From positions 2,343,066 to 2,407,065 of the forward strand of contig NZ_FUEZ01000004.1 of NCBI RefSeq assembly GCF_900157365.1: 64,000 bases of DNA, given 5' to 3'. Origin of the DNA: Mycobacterium numidiamassiliense (GTDB lineage: Bacteria > Actinomycetota > Actinomycetes > Mycobacteriales > Mycobacteriaceae). The notes beneath the pieces are model-generated. The model made no database searches, was not told the origin of the DNA, and saw nothing but the letters and a program-made list of their open reading frames with translations. The position numbers were made by a program, and so were the translations under genes. Below are positions 24,556-33,430 of the stretch, piece by piece; the stretch's first letter is position 1; each line of letters opens with the position of its first letter.

Positions 24556-27204
24556 GTGACCGCCAGTCAGAACTCCGCCGCCGACCTGCCCAAGTCGTGG
24601 GATCCGGCCGCGGTCGAGGGCGCGATCTACCGGACGTGGGTGGACGCCGGCTACTTCACGGCCGACCCGGCCAGTGCCAAGCCGGGGTACTCGATCGTGC
24701 TGCCGCCGCCGAACGTCACCGGCAGCCTGCACATGGGTCACGCTCTCGAGCACACGATGATGGACGCCTTGACCCGCCGCAAGCGCATGCAGGGATACGA
24801 GGTGCTGTGGCAGCCCGGCACCGACCACGCGGGCATCGCCACGCAGAGCGTGGTGGAAAAGCAGCTCGCGATTGACGGCAAGACCAAGGAGGACTTCGGC
24901 CGGGAGCTATTTGTCGACAAGGTCTGGGACTGGAAGCATGAGTCCGGCGGCGCCATCGGCGGCCAGATGCGACGGCTGGGCGACGGGGTGGACTGGAGTC
25001 GCGACCGGTTCACCATGGACGAGGGCCTGTCGCGGGCGGTGCGGACCATTTTCAAGCGGCTCTACGACGCCGGGCTGATCTATCAGGCCGAGCGACTGGT
25101 CAACTGGTCGCCGGTCCTTGAGACGGCCATCTCGGACCTGGAAGTCAATTACATCGACGTCGAAGGCGAGCTGGTCTCGTTCCGATACGGCTCGCTGGAC
25201 GACTCGCAACCCCACATCGTGGTCGCCACCACCCGGGTCGAGACGATGTTGGGCGACACGGCGATCGCGGTGCATCCCGACGACGAGCGCTACCGCGACC
25301 TGGTCGGCACCACGCTGCCCCATCCGTTCGTGGACCGTCAAATGCTTGTCGTCGCCGACGAGCACGTCGACCCCGAATTCGGCACCGGCGCAGTCAAAGT
25401 CACGCCCGCCCACGACCCGAATGACTTCGAGATCGGGCTACGCCACAACCTGCCGATGATCTCGATCCTGGACACCAAGGGCCGCATCGAGGACACCGGA
25501 ACGCAATTCGACGGCATGGACCGCTTCGAAGCCCGGGTCGCCGTGCGCGAGGCTCTGGCCGCGCAGGGCCGGATCGTCGAGGAGAAACGCCCTTACCTGC
25601 ACAGCGTCGGACATTCGGAGCGCAGCGGCGAACCGATCGAACCCAGGCTGTCGCTGCAGTGGTGGGTGCGGGTGGAATCGCTGGCCAAGGCCGCCGGTGA
25701 TGCAGTCCGCAACGGGGACACCGTGATTCACCCGGCCAGCCTGGAGCCGCGTTGGTTCGCCTGGGTTGACGACATGCATGACTGGTGCATCTCACGGCAG
25801 CTGTGGTGGGGCCACCGCATCCCGATCTGGTACGGGCCGGACGGCGAAAAGGTGTGCGTCGGGCCGGATGAGGCGCCGCCGGAGGGCTGGCAGCAGGACC
25901 CCGACGTGCTCGACACGTGGTTCTCTTCGGCGTTGTGGCCGTTCTCCACCCTGGGCTGGCCGTCGCAGACCCCGGATCTGGAAAAGTTCTATCCGATAAG
26001 CGTTTTGGTGACGGGGTACGACATCCTGTTCTTCTGGGTCGCCCGGATGATGATGTTCGGCACATTTGTCGGGGGCGACGACGCGATCACGCTCGACGGC
26101 CGTCGCGGCCCGCAGGTGCCCTTCACCGACGTCTTCCTGCACGGGCTGATTCGCGACGAGTTTGGCCGCAAGATGAGTAAGTCGAAGGGCAACGTCATCG
26201 ACCCGCTGGACTGGGTGGAGACGTTCGGCGCCGACGCGCTGCGGTTCACCCTGGCGCGCGGCGCCAGCCCCGGCGGTGACCTGTCCGTCGGCGAGGATCA
26301 TGTGCGGGCGTCACGCAACTTCGGTACCAAGCTGTTCAACGCCACTCGCTTCGCCTTGCTCAACGGCGCACGGCTGGCGCCGGTGCCGCCGGAAGCCGAG
26401 CTCACCGACGCCGACCGGTGGATCCTGGGACGGCTGGAAGAGGTTCGCGGGGAAGTCGATTCGGCGTTCGACAGCTACGAGTTCAGCCGAGCCTGTGAGG
26501 CGCTCTACCACTTCGCGTGGGACGAGTTCTGCGACTGGTATGTCGAATTGGCCAAGACGCAGCTCGGCGACGGACTCACGCACACCACCGCCGTGCTGGC
26601 CGCGGCGCTGGACACCCTGCTGCGGTTGTTGCACCCAGTGATCCCGTTCATCACCGAAACCCTGTGGCAGGCGTTGACGGGCGAAGAATCGCTGGTGATC
26701 GCCGAGTGGCCGAAGCCCTCCGGCATAGTTCTGGATCAGGTTGCCACGCAACGGATTACCGACATGCAGCGGCTGGTCACCGAGGTTCGCAGGTTTCGTA
26801 GCGATCAGGGTCTGGCCGATCGGCAAAAGGTGCCGGCCCGGTTGGCCGGCGTCGAAGAGTCCGATCTGGGCACTCAGGTGTCCGCGGTGACGTCGCTGGC
26901 GTGGCTCACCGCTCCGGGCCCGGACTTTCGCGCCTCGGCGTCGGTGGAGGTGCGGCTGAGCGGCGGCACCGTGGTCGTCGAGCTCGACACCTCGGGCACG
27001 ATCGACGTCGCCGCCGAACGCCGCCGCCTGGAAAAGGACTTGGCCGCCGCGCAAAAGGAATTGGCATCGACCGCCGCCAAATTGTCCAACGCGGACTTTC
27101 TGGCCAAGGCGCCTGAACATGTCGTCGGCAAGATACGCGACCGTCAGCGGCTGGCACAGGAGGAGACCGATCGGATCACCGCCAGGCTGGCTGGGCTGCA
27201 ATGA
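24556..27204 (+). CDS. valS: Valyl-tRNA synthetase
   Basis: Class I aminoacyl-tRNA synthetase of 882 residues, the length of the mycobacterial enzyme. The HIGH-type motif HMGH is at about 59-62 in GSLHMGHALEH, and KMSKS is at about 539-543. A CP1 editing domain lies between, including TRVETMLGDTAIAVHP. The C-terminal coiled-coil arm (about 810-880) is rich in Lys, Ala and Glu. It charges tRNA-Val. The stop overlaps the folC start (ATGA), and the run valS-folC-Rv2446c-ndk is preserved as in M. tuberculosis. Confidence 0.97.
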   Translation: MTASQNSAADLPKSWDPAAVEGAIYRTWVDAGYFTADPASAKPGYSIVLPPPNVTGSLHMGHALEHTMMDALTRRKRMQGYEVLWQPGTDHAGIATQSVVEKQLAIDGKTKEDFGRELFVDKVWDWKHESGGAIGGQMRRLGDGVDWSRDRFTMDEGLSRAVRTIFKRLYDAGLIYQAERLVNWSPVLETAISDLEVNYIDVEGELVSFRYGSLDDSQPHIVVATTRVETMLGDTAIAVHPDDERYRDLVGTTLPHPFVDRQMLVVADEHVDPEFGTGAVKVTPAHDPNDFEIGLRHNLPMISILDTKGRIEDTGTQFDGMDRFEARVAVREALAAQGRIVEEKRPYLHSVGHSERSGEPIEPRLSLQWWVRVESLAKAAGDAVRNGDTVIHPASLEPRWFAWVDDMHDWCISRQLWWGHRIPIWYGPDGEKVCVGPDEAPPEGWQQDPDVLDTWFSSALWPFSTLGWPSQTPDLEKFYPISVLVTGYDILFFWVARMMMFGTFVGGDDAITLDGRRGPQVPFTDVFLHGLIRDEFGRKMSKSKGNVIDPLDWVETFGADALRFTLARGASPGGDLSVGEDHVRASRNFGTKLFNATRFALLNGARLAPVPPEAELTDADRWILGRLEEVRGEVDSAFDSYEFSRACEALYHFAWDEFCDWYVELAKTQLGDGLTHTTAVLAAALDTLLRLLHPVIPFITETLWQALTGEESLVIAEWPKPSGIVLDQVATQRITDMQRLVTEVRRFRSDQGLADRQKVPARLAGVEESDLGTQVSAVTSLAWLTAPGPDFRASASVEVRLSGGTVVVELDTSGTIDVAAERRRLEKDLAAAQKELASTAAKLSNADFLAKAPEHVVGKIRDRQRLAQEETDRITARLAGLQ

Positions 27205-28640
27205 CTTTCGAGCCCGAAGAATGGGAGCCGGTCACCCTGACGGCGCCCACACCGGACGAGATCGCGTCCTTGCTGCAGGTCGAACACTTGCTTGATCAGC
27301 GCTGGCCCGAAACCAAAATCGAGCCGAGTCTGACGCGCATCAGCGCACTGATGGACCTGCTTGGCTCACCGCAGCTCGGCTATCCGTCGATCCACGTGGC
27401 GGGAACCAACGGCAAAACCTCGGTGGTGCGGATGATCGACGCGCTGCTGACCGCGCTGCAGCGACGCACCGGCCGGACCACCAGCCCCCACTTGCAATCG
27501 GCGGTCGAACGCATCGCGATCGACGGAAAGCCAATCAGCCCAGCGCAATACGTGGACACCTACCGCGAGATCGAGCCGTTCGTGCAGATGATCGACGCGC
27601 AGTCGCAGGCCGCCGACGGGCCCGCGATGAGCAAGTTCGAGGTGCTCACCGCGATGGCGTTCGCGGCATTCGCCGACGCGCCCGTCGAAGTCGCCGTCGT
27701 CGAGGTCGGCCTGGGCGGGCGCTGGGACGCTACCAACGTGATCAACGCGTCCGTAGCGGTCATCACCCCGATCGGCGTCGATCACGTCGAATACCTTGGT
27801 GACGACATCGCCGGAATCGCCGGCGAGAAGGCCGGCATCATCACCAAAGCCCCTGAGGGTGCACCGGATACCGTCGCCGTCATCGCCAAGCAGGTGCCCG
27901 AGGCGATGGAAGTGCTGCTGGCCCAGTCGGTGCGCGCCGAGGCCGCGGTTGCCCGGGAGGACTCCGAGTTCGCGGTGCTCGGCCGGCAGGTCGCCATCGG
28001 TGGGCAGCTCCTGGAACTGCAGGGCCTCGGCGGGGTGTACTCCGATGTCTTCTTGCCGCTGCACGGCGAACACCAGGCGCACAACGCCGTGCTGGCGCTG
28101 GCGGCCGTGGAGGCGTTCTTCGGCGCCGGCGCGCAGCGTCAGCTCGACGTCGACGCTGTCCGCGCCGGCTTCGCTGCGGTGAGCAGCCCCGGCCGCTTGG
28201 AGCGGATGCGCAGCGCCCCAACGATTTTCATCGATGCCGCACACAATCCGGCTGGTGCGGCCGCCCTGGCGCAGACGCTGGCCGACGAGTTCGACTTCCG
28301 GTTCCTGGTCGGGGTGCTCAGTGTGATGGCCGACAAGGACGTCGACGGCATCCTGGCCGCGCTGGAGCCGGTGTTCAATTCCGTGGTGGTCACTCATAAC
28401 GGGTCGCCGCGGGCGCTCGACGTCGAGTCGCTGGCGCTGGTGGCACAGCAGCGGTTCGGGCCCGACCGGGTGCTGACGGCCGCGAACCTGCGCGACGCCA
28501 TCGACGTCGCGACCGCGCTGGTGGACGACGCCACCGAGGCCGAAGGCGCCGATTCGTTCTCCGGCACCGGGATTGTCATCACCGGCTCGGTCGTCACGGC
28601 CGGCGCCGCGCGCACCTTGTTCGGCCGTGATCCGCAATGA
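27201..28640 (+). CDS. folC: Folylpolyglutamate synthase / dihydrofolate synthase
   Basis: The 479-residue Mur-ligase-family enzyme has the ATP-binding loop GTNGKTS at 68-74, the second motif EVGLGGRWDATNV (about 168-180) and DAAHNP in the C-terminal domain. It adds glutamate to dihydropteroate or folate, making retained, active cofactors. ATG 27201 overlaps the valS stop, and its own stop overlaps the next gene. FolC is a known site of para-aminosalicylic acid resistance in M. tuberculosis; nothing unusual is seen in the residues here. Confidence 0.95.
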   Translation: MTFEPEEWEPVTLTAPTPDEIASLLQVEHLLDQRWPETKIEPSLTRISALMDLLGSPQLGYPSIHVAGTNGKTSVVRMIDALLTALQRRTGRTTSPHLQSAVERIAIDGKPISPAQYVDTYREIEPFVQMIDAQSQAADGPAMSKFEVLTAMAFAAFADAPVEVAVVEVGLGGRWDATNVINASVAVITPIGVDHVEYLGDDIAGIAGEKAGIITKAPEGAPDTVAVIAKQVPEAMEVLLAQSVRAEAAVAREDSEFAVLGRQVAIGGQLLELQGLGGVYSDVFLPLHGEHQAHNAVLALAAVEAFFGAGAQRQLDVDAVRAGFAAVSSPGRLERMRSAPTIFIDAAHNPAGAAALAQTLADEFDFRFLVGVLSVMADKDVDGILAALEPVFNSVVVTHNGSPRALDVESLALVAQQRFGPDRVLTAANLRDAIDVATALVDDATEAEGADSFSGTGIVITGSVVTAGAARTLFGRDPQ

Positions 28641-29038
28641 GCGAGCAGTCCGATCGCAGCGATGGCCCCCAGAGCCCGCCGGCGTCCGATCCCTGGAAGA
28701 GCTTTCGCGGCGTGATGGCCGCGACGCTGTTGCTGGAGGCCATCGTGGTGCTGCTGGCGATACCCGTGGTCGGCGCCGTCGGCGGCGGCCTGAACGGGGT
28801 ATCGCTGGGCTACCTGATCGGGCTGGCGGTGTTGCTGCTGTTGCTCGGGGGGCTGCAGGGCCGGCCCTGGGCGATCTGGGTGAACCTGGGCGTTCAGCTG
28901 ATCGTGCTGGGCGGTTTTGCGATCTATCCCGGGATCGGATTCATCGGCGTGCTGTTCGCCGCGTTGTGGGCCATGATCGCCTACTTGCGCGCCGAGGTCC
29001 GGCGGCGGCAGGACCACGGGCAGTCACCGCCGGGCTGA
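28637..29038 (+). CDS. DUF4233 membrane protein (Rv2446c homologue)
   Basis: The 133-residue protein has a short hydrophilic Ser/Pro N-terminus and four hydrophobic segments (about 30-50, 55-75, 83-100 and 102-117), ending with a basic tail. It corresponds to Rv2446c, which lies between folC and ndk in mycobacteria. The function is unknown. The ATG overlaps the folC stop (ATGA), so it is coupled to folate metabolism genes at least transcriptionally. Confidence 0.85.
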   Translation: MSEQSDRSDGPQSPPASDPWKSFRGVMAATLLLEAIVVLLAIPVVGAVGGGLNGVSLGYLIGLAVLLLLLGGLQGRPWAIWVNLGVQLIVLGGFAIYPGIGFIGVLFAALWAMIAYLRAEVRRRQDHGQSPPG

Positions 29039-29067
29039 TCGGCGTATGGTTCTGTACGCTGTGCGCC

Positions 29068-29478
29068 GTGACTGAACGGACCCTGGTACTGGTCAAGCCC
29101 GACGGTGTTGCGCGCCGGCTGATAGGCGAGGTCATCAGCCGCATCGAGCACAAGGGCCTCACGATTACCGCGCTGGAGCTTCGCAACGTCAGCCAAGAGC
29201 TGGCCGGCAAGCATTACGCCGAGCACGAGGGCAAACCCTTCTTCGGGCCGTTGCTCGAGTTCATCACGTCGGGACCGGTGGTGGCAGCAATCGTGGAGGG
29301 GCCGCGAGCGGTTGCCGCGTTTCGCCAGCTTGCCGGCGGCACCGACCCGGTGGAAAAGGCCATACCCGGCACCATTCGCGGAGATTTCGGGCTGGAAACC
29401 CAGTTCAATCTGGTGCACGGGTCTGATTCGACCGACTCGGCAAAGCGCGAGATCGCGCTGTGGTTTCCCGGCGTTTAG
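29068..29478 (+). CDS. ndk: Nucleoside diphosphate kinase
   Basis: The 136-residue enzyme is the exact length of M. tuberculosis NdkA. The phospho-acceptor histidine is His117 in FNLVHGSDS, and the nucleotide-binding motif RTLVLVKPDGV is at the N-terminus. It transfers the gamma phosphate among nucleoside triphosphates. GTG 29068 was chosen because the protein then begins MTERTLVL as in relatives. A much longer frame opening at 28573 overlaps folC and the DUF4233 gene and is not credible. Confidence 0.96.
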   Translation: MTERTLVLVKPDGVARRLIGEVISRIEHKGLTITALELRNVSQELAGKHYAEHEGKPFFGPLLEFITSGPVVAAIVEGPRAVAAFRQLAGGTDPVEKAIPGTIRGDFGLETQFNLVHGSDSTDSAKREIALWFPGV

Positions 29479-29797
29479 CCGCGCGGTCCCGACCCCGTTT
29501 TTCCCGCTTGAAGCTCAGGGTCGCTTGGGCACCGATAGTGATGTGGGATACTGACTGCGGGTGAACGTCGCCGGACTGGCTTCAGACACTCGAATGAAGA
29601 CTTAGACAAGCGCCACCATCGCCAGCTCGCGATGTTGCGCGGCATGTCAGGCCGACATTCAGCACGGCGCCGAGTGGGTTCAACATGGGCCGCTCGGGGC
29701 GAGACCATCAGAAGCCCGGGAGAAGTGACCCGGGCACATAGCGAAGCCCTCGCGTGGCCGCGTCGAAATGACGCGCCCGGGGGCTTGAGGAGAGTAC
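29479..29797 (+). other. rne upstream region / 5' leader
   Basis: 319 bases with no gene. It contains a CCCGGG-bearing imperfect stem around 29716-29732 (AGCCCGGGAGAAGTGACCCG) and several further GC stems before the ribosome site GAGGAGAG (29788-29795) of rne. RNase E mRNAs of other bacteria are autoregulated through a long leader, so this could play that role, but no conserved element was recognised. The gap also serves as the ndk terminator region. Confidence 0.4.
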
Positions 29798-32614
29798 GTG
29801 ATAGACGGTGGCCCAACTTCAGATCCACGGCAGGAGCCTGTCCAGGCCGAAGACCTGCCGGACCGGCTGAGAGTCCACTCGCTGGCCCGGGCGCTGGGAA
29901 CCACCAGCAAGCGGGTGGTGGACGCGCTGACCGCACTCGACGGGCGCGTCCGCAGCGCACAGTCCGGCGTGGACTATGAGCAGGCGATCCAGGTCCGCGA
30001 CCTGCTGTCGGCCCGGCCCCCGGAAGAACTGGTGAGCGCGGTCAGCCACGCGACGGGCGCCACGAGCGATTCTTCATCGGAGTCGCCGATCGAGCGGCCG
30101 GCCTACATGCCGCTGTTCGTCGCACCGCAACCGGTTGCGCCGAAGATCGAGATCGGCGCCGACGACGTCGATGACCCCGATGACGTCGACGATTCCGATG
30201 GCGACGACGAGGACGACGAGCAGGTCGATCGGCCGGCCAACCGGCGGCGCCGCCGTGGCCGGCGCGGTCGCGGCCGTGGACGCGGCGAACAGGGCGGGTC
30301 CGACGGCCTGGGCGAGGCCAGTGACGACGACTCGGACGACGACGACTCGGACGACTCCGACGACGCCGACGGCGGCGACGACGAGAACGGCTCGTCGGAG
30401 GCGGGTAATCGGCGCCGTCGCAGGCGTCGCCGTCGTAAGTCGGGATCCGGAGACGACAATGGCGAGGCTCCGTCGCCCGACGATCCGCCGAACACGGTGG
30501 TGCACGAGCGGCCACCCCGCGGTAGGTCCGGCGGCTCCGGCGATGGCGGCGGCTCGAGCAACGCCGAGATCAAGGGCATCGACGGCTCGACGCGGCTGGA
30601 GGCCAAGCGGCAACGCCGCCGCGACGGGCGCGATGCCGGACGGCGCCGCCCGCCCGTCTTGACCGAGGCGGAGTTCCTGGCCCGGCGCGAGGCCGTCGAA
30701 CGAGTGATGGTGGTGCGCGACCGGGTTCGTAGCGAGCCCCCGCACCCCGGCGCCCGCTACACCCAGATCGCTGTCCTCGAGGACGGCATCGTCGTCGAGC
30801 ACTTCGTGACCTCCGCCGGTTCTGCGTCGTTGGTGGGCAACATCTACCTCGGGATCGTGCAGAACGTGCTGCCCTCGATGGAGGCCGCGTTCGTCGACAT
30901 CGGTCGCGGACGCAACGGCGTGCTGTACGCCGGTGAGGTCAACTGGGAAGCCGCCGGACTGGGCGGGGCCGAGCGCAAGATCGAAAAGGCCCTCAAACCC
31001 GGCGATTACGTCGTGGTCCAGGTCAGCAAGGACCCGGTGGGTCACAAGGGCGCGCGGCTGACCACGCAGGTGTCGTTGGCGGGCCGCTACCTGGTCTACG
31101 TGCCGGGTGCCTCGTCGACGGGGATCAGCCGCAAGCTGCCCGACACCGAGCGTCAGCGGCTCAAAGAGATCCTGCGCGATGTGGTACCGGCGGACGCGGG
31201 CGTGATCATCCGTACCGCGTCCGAGGGCGTCAAAGAGGACGACATCCGCGGCGACGTCACCCGCCTGCAGGAGCGCTGGGATCAAATCGAGGCCAAGGCG
31301 GTCGAGGTCAAGGGCAAGGCCGCCGGTGCGGCCGTCGCGCTCTACGAAGAGCCGGACGTGCTGGTCAAGGTCATCCGCGACTTGTTCAACGAGGACTTCG
31401 CCGGGCTGATCGTTTCCGGCGACGACGCCTGGAACACCATCAACGAGTATGTGAATTCGGTTGCGCCCGAGCTGGTTTCGAAGTTGAACAAATACGAGCC
31501 CGCGGCCGGTTCCGATGAGCAGCAGGCCGGGCCGGATGTCTTCGCGGTGCATCGCATCGACGAGCAACTGGCCAAGGCGATGGAGCGCAAGGTGTGGCTG
31601 CCGTCGGGTGGCACGCTGGTGATCGACCGGACCGAGGCGATGACGGTGGTCGACGTCAATACCGGGAAGTTCACCGGGTCGGGCGGCAATCTCGAGCAGA
31701 CCGTCACCAAGAACAACCTCGAGGCGGCCGAGGAGATCGTGCGTCAGCTGCGGCTGCGCGACATCGGCGGCATCGTCGTCATTGACTTCATCGACATGGT
31801 GCTGGAATCCAACCGGGATCTGGTGTTGCGCAGGCTGACCGAGGCACTGGCGCGCGATCGCACCCGCCATCAGGTGTCCGAGGTGACCTCGCTGGGCCTG
31901 GTGCAACTGACCCGCAAGCGGCTGGGCACCGGCCTGGTCGAGGCGTTTTCCACCTCGTGCCCGAACTGCGGCGGCCGCGGCATCCTGCTGCACGGCGACC
32001 CGGTCGATTCCACCTCGGCGCCCGGGCGTAAGTCGGAATCCGGCGGTCGGCGCAGCAAGCGATCAAAGAGGGGTCGCTCCGAGGAGGCCGCCGAGCAGCC
32101 CGTGGTGGCCAAGGTGCCCGCCCACGCTCCCGGCGAGCACCCGATGTTCAAGGCGATGGCCGCGGGCTCATCCGGCACGACCGATCTCGCCGACGACGAG
32201 GCCGACGAGTCCGATGTCGAATCGGCCGACGAGACCGAGGAGCAGACCACAGCTCAGGGTTCCGCCGACTTGGCGGACACGGACTCCGAAGACGTCGAGG
32301 ACGCCGACACTGATGACGTCGACGAGGACGACTCCGACGAGGACGACTCCGACGATGACGACGACGAAGACGACCTCGACGATGACGACCTCGACGATGA
32401 CGACGAGGACGAGGACGAGGACGAGGATGACGACGACGAGGAAGACGACGACGACCTCGATCATGATGAGGACCTCGACCTCGAGGACGAGGATCTCGAC
32501 GACGAGGACGAGGATTCCGACGACAACTCCGTCGGCGCCGAGGCGGGTTTCGGACGTCCGCGCCGGCGGCGCGCGGCAGGCCGGCCGGCGGGCCCGCCGA
32601 TCCACACGGATTGA
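29798..32614 (+). CDS. rne: Ribonuclease E/G
   Basis: The 938-residue endoribonuclease has a split plan: an acidic/basic disordered N-terminal extension with RRRRGRRGRGRGRG-type arginine clusters (about 145-305), then an S1 domain (about 340-425, starting SLVGNIYLGIVQNV). The catalytic DNase-I-like domain carries metal-site Asp619 and Asp663, and the zinc-link SCPNCGG is at about 720-726. The last 130 residues are extremely Asp/Glu-rich, with long Asp runs. It initiates decay and processing of mRNA and rRNA as the hub of the degradosome. GTG 29798 has a good GAGGAGAG ribosome site. It is essential in mycobacteria. Confidence 0.95.
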   Translation: MIDGGPTSDPRQEPVQAEDLPDRLRVHSLARALGTTSKRVVDALTALDGRVRSAQSGVDYEQAIQVRDLLSARPPEELVSAVSHATGATSDSSSESPIERPAYMPLFVAPQPVAPKIEIGADDVDDPDDVDDSDGDDEDDEQVDRPANRRRRRGRRGRGRGRGEQGGSDGLGEASDDDSDDDDSDDSDDADGGDDENGSSEAGNRRRRRRRRRKSGSGDDNGEAPSPDDPPNTVVHERPPRGRSGGSGDGGGSSNAEIKGIDGSTRLEAKRQRRRDGRDAGRRRPPVLTEAEFLARREAVERVMVVRDRVRSEPPHPGARYTQIAVLEDGIVVEHFVTSAGSASLVGNIYLGIVQNVLPSMEAAFVDIGRGRNGVLYAGEVNWEAAGLGGAERKIEKALKPGDYVVVQVSKDPVGHKGARLTTQVSLAGRYLVYVPGASSTGISRKLPDTERQRLKEILRDVVPADAGVIIRTASEGVKEDDIRGDVTRLQERWDQIEAKAVEVKGKAAGAAVALYEEPDVLVKVIRDLFNEDFAGLIVSGDDAWNTINEYVNSVAPELVSKLNKYEPAAGSDEQQAGPDVFAVHRIDEQLAKAMERKVWLPSGGTLVIDRTEAMTVVDVNTGKFTGSGGNLEQTVTKNNLEAAEEIVRQLRLRDIGGIVVIDFIDMVLESNRDLVLRRLTEALARDRTRHQVSEVTSLGLVQLTRKRLGTGLVEAFSTSCPNCGGRGILLHGDPVDSTSAPGRKSESGGRRSKRSKRGRSEEAAEQPVVAKVPAHAPGEHPMFKAMAAGSSGTTDLADDEADESDVESADETEEQTTAQGSADLADTDSEDVEDADTDDVDEDDSDEDDSDDDDDEDDLDDDDLDDDDEDEDEDEDDDDEEDDDDLDHDEDLDLEDEDLDDEDEDSDDNSVGAEAGFGRPRRRRAAGRPAGPPIHTD

Positions 32615-32618
32615 TCCG

Positions 32619-32637
32619 CGGCACGCCCGAAGTGCCG
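32619..32637 (+). terminator. Hairpin after rne
   Basis: CGGCAC (32619-32624) and GTGCCG (32632-32637) form a six-base stem with a seven-base loop, five bases after the rne stop, followed by GTTTGA. The 160 bases that follow form the rplU leader and hold no gene. Confidence 0.5.
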
Positions 32638-32796
32638 GTTTGACCCTGTAGCCGCTGGTCACGTACCCTTGGACAGTTGTCGTCAGGCTGAGGAATCTCA
32701 CCGGTGACAGGCGGGAACGTTATCCCGCTCCCCAGACCCACCACGCGCACCGCAGTTGCATGCGCGCGGAAGACGCGAGAAAGAGCAGGAGCAACG

Positions 32797-33108
32797 ATGG
32801 CGACCTACGCAATCGTCAAGACCGGCGGCAAGCAGTACAAGGTCGCCGTCGGGGACGTGGTCAAGGTCGAGAAGCTCGAGTCCGAGCCGGGGTCGAACGT
32901 GTCCTTGCCGGTCGCCCTGGTGGTGGACGGTGCCAAGGTCACCACCGATGCCGCCGCGCTGGCCAAGGTCGCGGTGACCGGCGAGGTCCTCGAGCACACC
33001 AAGGGCCCCAAGATCCGTATCCACAAGTTCAAGAACAAGACCGGCTACCACAAGCGTCAGGGACACCGTCAGCAGCTGACGGTCCTCAAGGTCACCGGAA
33101 TCAAGTAG
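32797..33108 (+). CDS. rplU: 50S ribosomal protein L21
   Basis: The 103-residue protein has the L21 signature MATYAIVKTGGKQYKV at the start and the C-terminal KFKNKTGYHKRQGHRQ motif that contacts 23S rRNA. ATG 32797 is preceded by AGAGCAGGAGCAAC, with AGGAG well spaced. It is the first gene of the rplU-rpmA-obg operon, which is conserved across bacteria. Confidence 0.98.
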   Translation: MATYAIVKTGGKQYKVAVGDVVKVEKLESEPGSNVSLPVALVVDGAKVTTDAAALAKVAVTGEVLEHTKGPKIRIHKFKNKTGYHKRQGHRQQLTVLKVTGIK

Positions 33109-33121
33109 CGGAGGCGACGAA

Positions 33122-33388
33122 ATGGCACACAAGAAGGGCGCTTCCAGCTCGCGTAACGGGCGCGATTCGAATGCGCAGCGGCTGGGAGTCAAGCGATTCG
33201 GCGGCCAGCTCGTCAAGGCCGGCGAGATCCTGGTCCGCCAGCGCGGCACCAAATTCCACCCCGGCACGAATGTGGGCCGCGGCGGAGACGACACGTTGTT
33301 CGCCAAGGAGACCGGCGCGGTCGAGTTCGGGGTCAAGCGCGGACGCAAGACCATCAGCATCGTCGCGGCCGGGCACACCACCGACTGA
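33122..33388 (+). CDS. rpmA: 50S ribosomal protein L27
   Basis: The 88-residue basic protein has the L27 signature MAHKKGASSSRNGRDSNAQR and GTKFHPGTNVGRGGDDTL. Its N-terminal tail reaches the peptidyl-transferase centre; there is no leading peptide to be cleaved as in Firmicutes. It starts 13 bases after rplU, with GGAGGCGA as ribosome site. Confidence 0.98.
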   Translation: MAHKKGASSSRNGRDSNAQRLGVKRFGGQLVKAGEILVRQRGTKFHPGTNVGRGGDDTLFAKETGAVEFGVKRGRKTISIVAAGHTTD

Positions 33389-33430
33389 GCGCCGCGGGTG
33401 CGCATTCACCCGTGATTAAGGGGAGCCCCG

